A stretch of 29,699 bases of DNA from Cudoniella acicularis. Taxonomy: Eukaryota; Ascomycota; Leotiomycetes; Helotiales; Helotiaceae. Positions 9,217 through 18,510 of the stretch are shown piece after piece. Location: positions 1 to 29,699 of the forward strand of contig JAAMPI010000636.1 of NCBI GenBank assembly GCA_013054445.1, in the 5' to 3' direction. Each line of letters opens with the position of its first letter. Position 1 is the stretch's first letter. Position numbers and translations under genes: made by a program. The notes under the pieces were generated by a model. It did no database searches. It had not been told where the DNA came from and saw nothing but the letters and a program-made list of their open reading frames with translations.

Positions 9217-10980
9217 ATGACCATGGATATTATCACGACCGCCGAGCCTCCTTTGGTACACGCTGGATTGCCCGCAGAGCCTCCCGCCGCGGGGGTTTCT
9301 CCCAGTAATACCCCGATCACGCCACTCGATCTAATAGAAGGCCCCAAGGTCCGCACAAAGCTGCGTCTATACGCCATTTTATTGGCTCTCTATGTAACCT
9401 CACCCGGGCTAGTCTTCAGCCAATACCACCTGGCTAACGATACCGTGTAGCTCGCACTCGGCGTAGCTGCCCTTGATCAGACCATTGTCGCAATATCTAT
9501 TCCCACAATCTGCGCTGATCTGCACTCTGCTTCGGGTTATGTTTGGATTGGCGGCGCCTACTTGCTTGCCAACGCCGCTACAGGTCCAATCTGGGCAAAA
9601 TTCAGCGACATTTGGGGCCGCAAGCCCGTGCTCCTCGTAGCAGTCGGTTTATTTGCAGCCGCCAGCATACTTGTGGCGCTAAGTACGAATATGCCAATGC
9701 TCATCGCTGGACGATCGCTGCAAGGCGCAGCTAGCGGTGGCCTGATACAAGTGGTGATCATCACGATCTCGGATCTCTTCAGTGTGCGGAAGCGATCATT
9801 ATACTTAGGCTTCGTAGGATTCGTGTGGGCACTGGCTGGATCCGCTGGACCGCTAATCGGGGGAGCCTTTATACAGTACAAGAGTTGGCGGTGGTGCTTC
9901 TGGATCAACCTCCCTATCTCTGGGGTCACCTTCGTCCTCTTGCTTCTGTACCTGAATGTGCACAACCCGCGCACAAAGCTAGGCGAAGGCGTTCGGGCCG
10001 TCGACTGGTTTGGGACCGTCTCTATCCTAGCGGTCACCCTTCTACTTCTTGTCGGACTGGATTTCGGCGGTGCGATATTTCCTTGGAGTAGCCCGAAAGT
10101 CATCTGCTTGATTGTATTCGGGACGCTCATGATCGGCTTCTTCCTCTTTAGCGAGCAACGCCTGGCTAAATACCCCCTAATGCCGCTAGCCGTGTTTACA
10201 AATTGGTCTAACAATGCAACTTTCATTGTTGTCTTCACGCACGGCATGGTTCTTATAGGCATAGAGTATTATCTGCCGCTATACTTTCAAAGCGTACTGC
10301 AAGTCTCGCCTCTCCGGAGCGGTGTTCTATTACTACCACTAATAGTAATGCAAGCCGCCCTTGAAATTATGGCCGGCGTCCTGATCCATCGCACAGGCCG
10401 CTACAGGGAGTTTATATGGGCCGGCACAGCGCTCATGACTTTAGGGACAGGGCTGTATATACATTTGGGAACCGACACGTCTATTGCGGTGGTCGTCGGG
10501 TTGGAAATCGTTGGTGCTTTTGGCCCTACGCTTCTTTTCCAGGCGCCTATGGTTGCTATCCAGAACACTGTTAGCCAGGTCGATACTGCGGCAGCTACAG
10601 CGTCCTTGGGCTTCGTCCGTAGCGTTGCAATGGCACTGTCTGTCGTGGTCGGCGGTGTGGTATTCCAAAATAGTATGGACGCTCGGCAATCGTCCCTTGC
10701 TGCTGCTGGCCTCAGCGAATCTGTCCTCGAGGCTCTATCGGGTAGCCAGGCAGCGGCAAACGTGGGTATCCCGCGGTCGATCCAAGACGCCTCGCAGCGT
10801 CAAGTGGTCCTGGAGGCTTTCGCATGGAGTATGAGGAATATGTTCATATTGTACACGTGCTTGGCGGCTGTGGCCATGGTAGCCAGTGTATTCATCAAGC
10901 ACCGAAAGCTGAACACGGAGCACACGGAGACGAAGACGGGAATACAGTCGTTAACGAAAGCGGTGGACACTACAGGGTAA
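9217..10980 (+). CDS. MFS exporter of the DHA2 (14-helix) family, two exons
   Basis: Exon 1 is 9217-9393 and exon 2 is 9451-10980. The 57-bp intron has donor GTAACC, branch GCTAAC and acceptor GTGTAG. The product is 568 aa with no defects. Without the intron the N-terminus would end at a TAG (9448-9450). Family marks are ALDQTIVA (about residues 66-73, motif D1-like), GPIWAKFSDIWGRK (about 104-117, motif A in the loop between helices 2 and 3), WRWCFWINLPI (near residue 185, typical of multidrug and fungal metabolite efflux pumps) and about 14 hydrophobic segments. The N-terminal ~45 residues are Pro-rich and cytosolic. The start context is TCAAATGACC; an ATG at 9223 is an alternative. Likely a plasma-membrane proton antiporter for a drug or secondary metabolite. 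It is divergently arranged with a dead aldolase gene, and no other biosynthetic genes remain nearby. Confidence 0.9.
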
Positions 10981-11345
10981 TTAGAAAGGGAAGGGAAATA
11001 AGTTACAAAACTAATGACAATTGAATCACAATTAAAAGCCTGTATGTAAACCCTTTAGAAATCCAATACCTAGATTAAAATCATGAAAGATTAAGTTAAA
11101 AGCTAGCACGTTGCGAATAGTTTTATATTTGCCTGGGTTGAGATATTTGCGATTTGGTCGAATATTCAGTTGTACTACGGGATTTTCGCTTCGCAGGGAT
11201 GTCGGGTAACTTACGACGTAATTAAAAGCGTAGCTTTTTTTCCATACTCCGGCCCCCCTGCCCGCGAGCTATTTGGAGTGAGTTTGTTATCACGTGGATC
11301 AAAAAGGCTTCTTCACGTGATAATGGCCTGTATAATATTACATAA

Positions 11346-11675
11346 GTTTTTTTTTCCCGTTGTATTTGTATTGTAAACAACACGTCAATATCCAGTTTTA
11401 GGACCGGGATAGATACTAAATATTGTTCTAAATACGCCCGTACACTCCCAATTACTTCTTTTCTTAAAGACGCGTCTGCTGCCCTAGAAAGTAAGGTGTT
11501 TACAACCTATATTCGATATCGGGAGCACGATAAGCGTTCAAAAAATAAACGCAAGGCTTTACATCAATTAGGACCAGAAACCTCTTTAATTCCCTCGGAA
11601 ACCTCGATACCTGCTAACATCTTGACTATAGAAGCTGGTTTTCTGGCCCGGATATCGATTCGAACTCCTTTATAG
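11346..11675 (+). other. open coding-like stretch, unrecognised
   Basis: An open frame of 109 codons without an ATG contains a basic, coiled-coil-like stretch (SFLKDASAALESK ... REHDKRSKNKRKALHQL) and ends at TAG 11673-11675. Its composition resembles the C-terminal tails of some fungal transposases, but I cannot assign it. It may be a remnant of a mobile element or chance. Confidence 0.2.
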
Positions 11676-12738
11676 CCGCTAGCTACGCCTGTACGACCTC
11701 ATTCTCCCCAGTCTGCTACCGCGACCTGTTACACCTCCACCCCGCGTGCACGATGATAGAGGGTACAGAAAGGGACCTTTTTACGTTTTGATATGGCGTC
11801 ATATGTTCGAGGCTCTCCAGGCAGAAAGCCCTCTGCAAGGGCTTCACTGGCGCGGTCGCTCATAACTTACGGCAATAATGGAGATGGAGATAGGAACGAT
11901 TAAGTGGCAGCTCAGCGTAGAACGAAAGCAGACATGTGGCTGCTCATGGAAACTTCTAGAAAAAAGCCATACTTTAATTGAATTTGGTCTAGTTTATAAT
12001 ACTGTATTTAGCGTGGCTGTAAATATAATACTATATAAGCACGCTGCTCTGTAAATCCTTGCTAAGATGCTTAGCGTTTTGTGTGGTCTCTCCCCCTTTT
12101 CCAGATAAACCCAGCATATAGGTTTCTATGTGCTCTGAGTCTTTAAAGTTTGAAGTTATATTCTTTCTTAATAGAACCTTCGTACTATAGCCCCGAATTC
12201 TAGAGACAGGCCGATAGTCGTAATAGAGCAGGGGGGAACAGCTCAAGCAGCTCTCAACGCTATAGATAGGACGATCGACAGTATAACAAGACCGCGGCGT
12301 TTTTCTTGCTAGAGACCGAATCCTTATAGATAAATAGCTGAAGAACAATAATAAACTGACCATAACTTCATATACTCGCGAGGGAGAGACTTGAGGCCTC
12401 CGAACAATAGATTCGTCTCGTTACGGTGGGTTTCTCTCCACCTAAGGATGGACGTTAGTCTTGGTGGTGATGATATTGTGACGTTGATATTGTGATGTTG
12501 ATGGTGATGTAAGAATAATCTGCGATTGGCAAATGGCCTTCTCTTAAAGGATTTTGTATACTATATTATAAAACTATTAATACTTTGAGGGTCTTAGTAT
12601 TTTAACATAGTTAAAGCCTTAGCTACCTCTTTCACCCACTTATCAAAATTTATAATCGCTCCTGGGATTCCTACTAGATGTCACACTTACTTGACGCGTT
12701 CCCCTTGCCTTGTCACGTGTCCTGGTCCGTGCTAGTAC
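11676..12738. other. gene-free, moderately AT-rich DNA
   Basis: I see no gene. There is a short GTGATG/TTGTGA simple-sequence patch at 12465-12515 and AT-rich DNA at 12540-12640. Minus-strand open frames at 12031-12363 look random. Confidence 0.5.
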
Positions 12739-12970
12739 TCTATTGGATTTGGTCGACTCCAGCTGGTCGGATGAGTGGTATCATCAATACAAGCAATAGC
12801 AACACAGGGATCGTCCGGAGGGCTCAATTGGGGTAAATCAAGTATATTATCAACTGTACAGANTCCAAGATCAGGTCGTCGGGCCACATCTCTAGACTAC
12901 AAGTGAGACGTGCCCTAAAGCACGTGCTAGGTGCCATAGTAGCCTCAGGCTGCCAGGCACACACTTCAAC
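12739..12970 (-). repeat. dispersed repeat, copy 2 (LTR-like)
   Basis: This is the partner of 1213-1447. It is the more GC-rich copy, with C or G where copy 1 has T or A at many variable sites. One ambiguous base lies at 12863. The homology ends at TTCAACA (12964-12970), immediately before unrelated DNA, which fits an element boundary. No internal retrotransposon coding sequence was found next to either copy. Confidence 0.65.
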
Positions 12971-13173
12971 AGAAGAGTTGTTAGATGGAGGTCACGTGAT
13001 CTTGATAAGTGCGATCCAAAATTGTTCTAGCGGGAACCCTATAAAGGAGCAGAAACGGATTCGCCAGGTAATCCGGTAAGGAAACTGTAGCCGTGGCACA
13101 CAGGAGGCTAAAATAGGTTCTATATTATCGTACGCGAGCTAACCTAGGGGGTGCTCAGGATACTCAGGCTCTG

Positions 13174-13445
13174 CTTACGAGCCTGCTAACATAAGTCTGT
13201 GTCGCACAGGGTCATGTGCTCACTAATGAGCCCTATAAGGAAATTTCAAACTTCTAAACTTCGTGATAACTTTTCTAATTATAATTAGACAATACACTTT
13301 GGCTTCTTCTTTATTATAATATCGAAGCACAAGTAATAATACTGCATGGTTATTTAGGGGATTTTAAGTGAAGTGGGTGACTTTGGTGTTCCGAGGCCTA
13401 AAAACTGCCCTACGCGACACAAACTTATGTCAGCGGGCTCGTTAG
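13174..13445. repeat. non-autonomous element or inverted-repeat pair
   Basis: The left arm 13174-13211 (CTTACGAGCCTGCTAACATA...) and right arm 13408-13445 are imperfect reverse complements over 38 bp. They flank about 196 bp of AT-rich, non-coding DNA. Outside both arms lie degenerate GCTCAGG/GAGCCTG subrepeats (13150-13172 and 13446-13512). A miniature inverted-repeat transposon is the simplest reading. The element ends and a target duplication are not certain. Confidence 0.55.
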
Positions 13446-14383
13446 GCTCTGCTCAGGCTCTGATCAGGTACGCTCACCTTCGGCTCAGGTATGCTCACCC
13501 TCAGCTCAGGTTAAAGCAGCAGCTGCTCACATTCGGAGACTAAAACGGAACGAGCGAGGATGAGATTAGAGTCCGACCTTCGTGGTAGAACTACTGCTTC
13601 TTCGAAATTTTTTTGTCTGCAGGATCTGCTCGGTATCAGTTGTTTTTATATGAAAGGACAAAGTTGGATTACGAATTCATGTTCCCTCTGAATCTGTTAC
13701 TTGGGCAAAAGTTTCATGACCTCAAGACAAGTACATCTTAAAGAAATGCCGAATTTGCAAGGTCCTACATCCCAAACTCTGTACCTTCTTCTACATCATT
13801 TGAGGCCCCAATTGCTGGTCGGGCCTGCACATGTAAGTACAACGCGGCTCATGTAACTATGTCCAGACATCTGCCCGAGATGCATCAGTCAGCCTCGTGG
13901 GCTTGAACTCCGGACGACAAGTTTTGTAGCCTAAACGAATATTCTGCCATCCTTATCCTTCATTGCAACATCATCATAAACCTTTGTTGCAGCATAGGTG
14001 AATTTATCATCCCTTGCCAGGCAAGCCATCGCCTGCGAAGACCTTACTGTCACACCAGAGAAGCCTTTGTACCCGCTTCTATCTTAGATGGCCAAGTACA
14101 AATGCCAAATAATCTACCTCGGAAGGCCTGCTGTTCGGCTTCATGACTTCAAAGGTAATCTTACGGATGAGATTCAATGGGAACTCTTTGACGAATGAAC
14201 CAGCCAAATCGAAGACGGAATACCCACCCTATGGCGATCTGACGTATCCGTTCAGTCTGCTATAATCAGAGCTGTTCTATTGCTACCTATTCAAAAGCAT
14301 CGAAGAAGATGGGCGCAGTTTCAATCGCTAGGGATCACTGCGCTCTAAGTAGTTGCAAGAACTTTTGCCTGCAACATTCTTCT
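13446..14383. other. no intact gene; possible decayed minus-strand coding DNA
   Basis: The left part is GCTCAGGYWCGCTCACC-type subrepeats. Between about 13950 and 14260, coding-like pieces appear in different minus frames (FPLNLIRKITFEVMK, then EVDYLAFVLGHL, then DKFTYAATKVYDDVA), separated by stops. They could be exons or frameshifted remains of one gene. No family was recognised. Confidence 0.3.
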
Positions 14384-14676
14384 TCAGATATCCTTGAGGC
14401 CTCCAATAATAGCCATCAATGCAATGAGAGCTGCACCTTGTTAGTGCAAGACATATGATCGGGAAAGGTTATGTGAGGCCTACCGGCGGCTGCTGTTACA
14501 ACGTACAGCGCAATTGTCCAAGCTGTCACAACATCTCCGCGCCCCGACATGTACCAAATACCAAGCGCCAATGAGAACAGCAGAGGAATCGAAACCACAG
14601 TGGTCAGACGGTAACTTGACCAGTCGTAAAAGTAGCTGCAAAGAGCATCTTCCCTCGAGCAAGTTCTCGTTATTGA
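14384..14676 (-). pseudogene. C-terminal membrane domain of an unidentified protein
   Basis: The frame reads CSYFYDWSSYRLTTVVSIP, a hydrophobic helix (LLFSLALGIWYM), GRGDVVTAW, and a second helix. A good intron (14437-14483, GTAGGC...AACAAG) then leads into AALIALMAIIGGLKDI and a TGA at 14384-14386. Two or three membrane segments at the extreme C-terminus, in the pattern YDWxxYRL-helix-GDVxTAW-helix, recall C-terminal tails of large fungal hypothetical proteins. Upstream, the frame is blocked by a TGA at 14677-14679, while another frame (to about 14860) holds QLYLAYVSSYHYDDTSA and EAWHGWVHKNL. Either an exon boundary lies there or the gene is frameshifted and truncated. I lean towards a truncated pseudogene. 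Confidence 0.4.
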
Positions 14677-14870
14677 TCAGATTCTTGTGGACCCAACCGT
14701 GCCAAGCTTCGGCCGCAGAAGTGTCATCATAATGATACGATGAAACATATGCTAGGTAAAGTTGCGACAGGACGGTTTTCTGAGACTGGTTCAAGGTGAT
14801 GGGGAAATGACTGCCTTGAGTCACGGATGTGGCAAACACAGAAAACGTGCAAGAGCTCCGCAACTCCTAG

Positions 14871-15170
14871 TCCACGGTTGCAAGAATCAAGGCATCAGAT
14901 ACACCTCAATGGCGCTGGAACAAGGACCAATGCCGAGAATGGCTCAGGGAGGTGTTACTAGAATATTGCTGCATGAGTATAAGGAAAGCAACGAAGCTAG
15001 CTGCACAGTTCGAAGGCTTTGGCCCGAGTCTATATATTAAACCTTGTGAAAATTGGGTGGCATGGCTGGGACTTGACGGGCAATCAATACATGCCTTTCT
15101 TGTAGAAATGAGAGGCCGTGAGGGTGCTGTTCCAAAGGAGGTAGTCGTTGGAAAGAAGCCGGCTAATTAG
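14871..15170 (+). pseudogene. SAM/pointed-like small protein, 5'-truncated copy
   Basis: 99 open codons run from just after a TAG (14868-14870) to the TAG at 15168. The sequence holds KASDTPQWRWNKDQCREWL, then LLEYCC, AAQFEGFGPSLYI, WVAWLGLDGQSIHAFLVEM and EGAVPKEV. The pattern W-x-W..C..WL......QFEGFGP.LY.....W..WLG.DG..I..LLVE resembles a SAM/pointed (PNT) helical fold, a protein-protein interaction domain; this is a pattern judgement, not a database result. There is no ATG before the domain and the N-terminal part seen in the copy at 15968 is absent, so it appears truncated. Its 5' side abuts the oppositely oriented membrane-protein fragment. Confidence 0.6.
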
Positions 15171-15967
15171 ATGAGGGGCGAAATTCGCTTGCGGGCCTAT
15201 ACAGCCAGTTGCATAACTAGTGTCACCCCACGCGTCAATTTACCGACCCTTCAATTTCTTCAACTACGAGCCCCTTATGGCATATAATTCTACAACCATG
15301 CTTCTAGCCACAGAAATAAATAGCGAAAAATGTTTCAGAGATGGGCTCTTCTTACATATCCATTTTTTAAATTATTTGAATCGCTTTCAGTGCCGTAATA
15401 GGAGTATATTACCTTTTGCGGCTCAAGAATGCCTAGACATCTCATGTGCCTTTATGTTCTAGCTTAATGCCCCCGCATCGCACCCAAAAGCGATTAGAAC
15501 TCTTATTTAATTTGGGACTTTGAATTTGCGCAATCCCTGATTAATTTGAGCTATTTGGAACCTTGTCTAGATACTTAGTTGTGGAGTCATATAATATAGG
15601 GCGCAAAAAGGAGGGAATTGAGAAAATCGAGGGTCGGTAAAAATGACACACCGGGGGTGACACTAGTTATGCAACTGGCTGTAAGAGGTGGTCCCCCAGG
15701 CCGGATCAGGCAACCGCGATATGGAGAAGATAAGAGGGAGCCTCATCTCTTGCAACATCCTTCCTTCCGTTATACAAAGCAATCACCGAATATACTTAAT
15801 AATTCGTCCCTTTTACATTGGATCAAATTTGAGCTCACGTGCTTCTTTCGTTACCTCTCCTAGGTTTGGTAGCTAAGGATTTAGACTGTCACGCGGACTT
15901 GTGACAGACATCACCTTCTAAACTACCCGTTTAAAAATTCTAGAGCACAAGTAGGTGTTCTATCTAG
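15171..15967. other. spacer between the two SAM-like copies
   Basis: The DNA is AT-rich with no recognisable gene. Short plus-strand open frames (15220-15462 and 15618-15876) have no family features. The upstream region of the second copy probably lies within the last few hundred bases. Confidence 0.45.
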
Positions 15968-16420
15968 ATGGGTAACTCTCTAAGTTCCCACAAGCACGGC
16001 GCTGAGTGGGACGAACATGTCACCCCACCGCCATACGAAGCTGCGAGTGACGAAAAGGCGAACGAGGCTGCTATTAAAAGCGCTCCCACCAGTACACCTC
16101 CTATTAGAACAACTGCCCCTCGAGTCGCAAATACTCCAATAAAGGCCTCAGACACTCCTCAATGGCGCTGGAATAAATCTCAGTGTCAGCAATGACTGAC
16201 AGAGGCTCTCGTCGAATATTGCTGCAAAGACCGCAAAATAGCCTAGAAGCTCGCTAGGGAGTTCGAAGGCTTTGGGCCGATTTTGTATATGAAGTCATAT
16301 CAAGGCTGGACCGACTACCTTGGCGTGGACGGCCAAGCCATTTATGGCTTGCTGGTCGAAGTGTGCAAGAACGAGGGTGCGGTGCCGAAAGGGATTATGA
16401 TGGGGGAAGGTGAGCCTTAG
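15968..16420 (+). pseudogene. N-myristoyl-type SAM/pointed-like small protein with two stops
   Basis: The frame is 150 codons from ATG 15968 to TAG 16418-16420 with no indel. It is interrupted by TGA at 16193-16195 (the Trp of the first copy's CREWL) and TAG at 16244-16246. The N-terminus MGNSLSSHKHG fits the N-myristoylation pattern MGxxxS. A low-complexity Pro/Ser/Thr linker of about 55 residues follows, then KASDTPQWRWNKSQC and the same domain as at 14871 (FEGFGPILYM, W, YLGVDGQAIYGLLVEV, EGAVPKG). The parent would be a small lipid-anchored cytosolic protein with one interaction domain. The perfect frame with only TGG to TGA and a TAG change suggests recent RIP-type inactivation. An intron covering both stops is less likely, because the domain would be lost. 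Confidence 0.65.
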
Positions 16421-16956
16421 TGGGAAGGAAAGGCTGGAACGCTAGGATTTCTGACGTAGAGCTGGTGAATTTTTGTTTTTCTAAATATTTTTTATAGAAT
16501 TTTTATAATATAAATAAAAAAAAACATTTCAGATTTTTTAGCAAATATTTGTTTAAGTTTATATTAAAACTTATTTATTTAATACGATAATATAAAAAAA
16601 TTATACATAAATTAAAATTTAAAAATTTTTAATTTGTATTTTTTATTAATTTAGAGGTAAAGGATGGCAATAGCAAGGACCAAAATCTACTGTAATCCGA
16701 AAGGAGATATACCGGTACTAGTACTTCTGACCGAGAAAATTTAATTAGCTCCAGCTATGCACACCTCTGTAAACCTATCAAGATATCCTAATGTTGAGTG
16801 AGGAATCTATTCTGGCTCCCTTGTCCACTTTCGCAAAAATGCCACACAAGACCCATTTTGTACCCCTGCCAACATCAACTTCAATCTCACTTAAAGTTCG
16901 ATATGCTGTACCAACTAAAAAGCGATTTGGGAAGATACCGTTAAGAAACGGCCTTC
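16421..16956. other. AT-rich intergenic DNA
   Basis: From 16465 to 16650 the sequence is mostly A/T runs (TTTTTATA, AAAAATTT) and probably RIP-degraded. No gene was seen. The rest forms the 3' side of the F-box gene. Confidence 0.6.
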
Positions 16957-18213
16957 CTAATCATCCCCATCATCATATCCCTCCTCGGAACTACAACGAA
17001 TATTAGAATCGTAAGGATCAGTATCTACTCCCAAAAGATACTCCTCATTCACCCAAAGCTTAGAGCTTTGAGACACCCATGACCTCCCCCCGCCCAACCA
17101 AGGCTCATCCGCATCCTTACTTGCAAAATCTCCTTCCATCTCCATGGTCGTGTTGCGAAGACTAGCAAAGTCTTCTTGATACCAGTATTCCAATCTCGAA
17201 GTCCGGACAACTTTCTTCTTTGTTGTTTGGATTTTGTTCACTAGGACGCCGTCGACAGAATATGGCCTTTTCAGGAATATCCCCAAAACCCCCATCAATA
17301 TTAGTAATCCAGGCATTAATGTCTAATGTGTGGAGCCGAGTCAGTGATTTGAAGATTTCAGGCCCGAGCTGTTCAATCGGGTCGAAATCTTCATCTTCGT
17401 CGCATTTCACTTCGCTGTTGTCTAGCTCGATATACATGTCCTCGATTGACTGTGGAAGGCTGCTAACAAATCCCAGGATTCCCTACGCAGCATGAGTGAG
17501 GATGGACTATTGTATACTAGCCTGGTACTAAGAATGTCTTACAGATGCAACTTTATCAAAGTATGGCGGGCAAGTACCCTCACTCCCTTTATATAGAGGA
17601 GCTTCTACTTTAAGACCCTGAAACTGTTCCATCCGGAAAAGAATTGCCCAATGTCCTGTCCATGCAGGAAGGAACACCTGATATTCCACATCTCGAAAAA
17701 CTCAATCCCATGCGTGCGGCTTGCAAGTGGAGATGTTGAAGCTGACCAAACTGGAAGTCTGTGACTTTCCCATCGCTGTCCTCGACCCTTACTAGAAATT
17801 GTCAAATAGTTCAATTTCGGCGCTGCTGCAACGACCTGTAGAACGTAGTCCATCATTTTTTGATCCAAGGTCTTGAAGCCCAAGGTTAAAGTCTGAACCT
17901 TTGCGCCCAGTGTTGGGTTCCTGAATTGAAATCAATCTGACGATCTCATACCAACGGAAGCATACGTACGAAGCAAGAGTGTCTAGTAGTGCAGTTTGTT
18001 TGTCTTTTGCACTTGCCATTTGCTATCGCGCCATTCAGATTTGATGCTTAAATCAATATTAGAATACAGGATAGGTGTTGCAGCTTCCCACAAATTATGA
18101 GAGACGAGACTGCAGCTCCATAAATCGTTGCGATTGTGAGCTCTGCGCGATAGGATGTTATCGAGAATCTCTCTAGGAAGTGAGTCCAGAGCCATTTTGC
18201 TGTTATTCTGCAA
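16957..18213 (-). pseudogene. F-box/leucine-rich-repeat protein, broken
   Basis: The N-terminus carries an F-box (LPREILDNILSRR, then WSCSLVSHNLWEAATPILY; about residues 10-50), the Skp1-binding domain of SCF ubiquitin ligases. The substrate-binding part follows in pieces: RTNPTLGAKVQTLTLGF, FGQLQHLHLQAARMGL, PAWTGHWAILFRMEQF, LGFVSSLPQSIEDMYIEL and an acidic tail (LLGVDTDPYDSNIRCSSE) ending at 16957. Two introns look sound: 17921-17965 (GTATGC...TTCAG) and 17483-17542 (GTAAGA...GTAG). Lesions are a TAG at 17983-17985 just before intron 1, a frame change near 17690, and another near 17260-17290. A 34-bp GT-AG interval near 17800 may be a further intron but is unusually short. The start is 18213 or 18195. 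Confidence 0.65.
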
Positions 18214-18510
18214 GACAATGGTAGAGAAGATTCAGGTTCAGGTTCGGTTCCAGTTAAAGGATACGATTAGTTACAGACAAAATGAATCATAGGCTGCAGG
18301 ATCCTTCGTCGTATTCGCTGATCCTTCCAAGTGACGTCACTTTTGCATCAAGGATGCCTAAGGAATACTTACATAATCATAACCCAACCAGAACGCATAG
18401 AACTATTTCCACATAGCAAGCCACAAGCCACAAATCCACCACTTCAGCTGAAGAAATTCTCGACATCTGGCGATATCTCGCCATGAAAATGATCCTAATG
18501 TCCGCTCATC

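Noticed and set aside
9558..10262. 234-codon minus-strand open frame
   Set aside because: Antisense shadow of the second MFS gene.
12031..12363. 110-codon minus-strand frame
   Set aside because: Random-looking composition and no family features.
12985..13100. Second LTR or promoter (CCCTATAAAGGAGC)
   Set aside because: Only a TATA-like word; no matching copy elsewhere in the window and no gene downstream.
13860..13930. Possible tRNA-like GTTCGAA/TTGAACTCC segment
   Set aside because: No cloverleaf with matching acceptor and anticodon stems could be drawn.
14762..15040. 92-codon plus-strand open frame with ATG
   Set aside because: Wrong frame across the SAM-like domain; the conserved residues are in the frame open from 14871.
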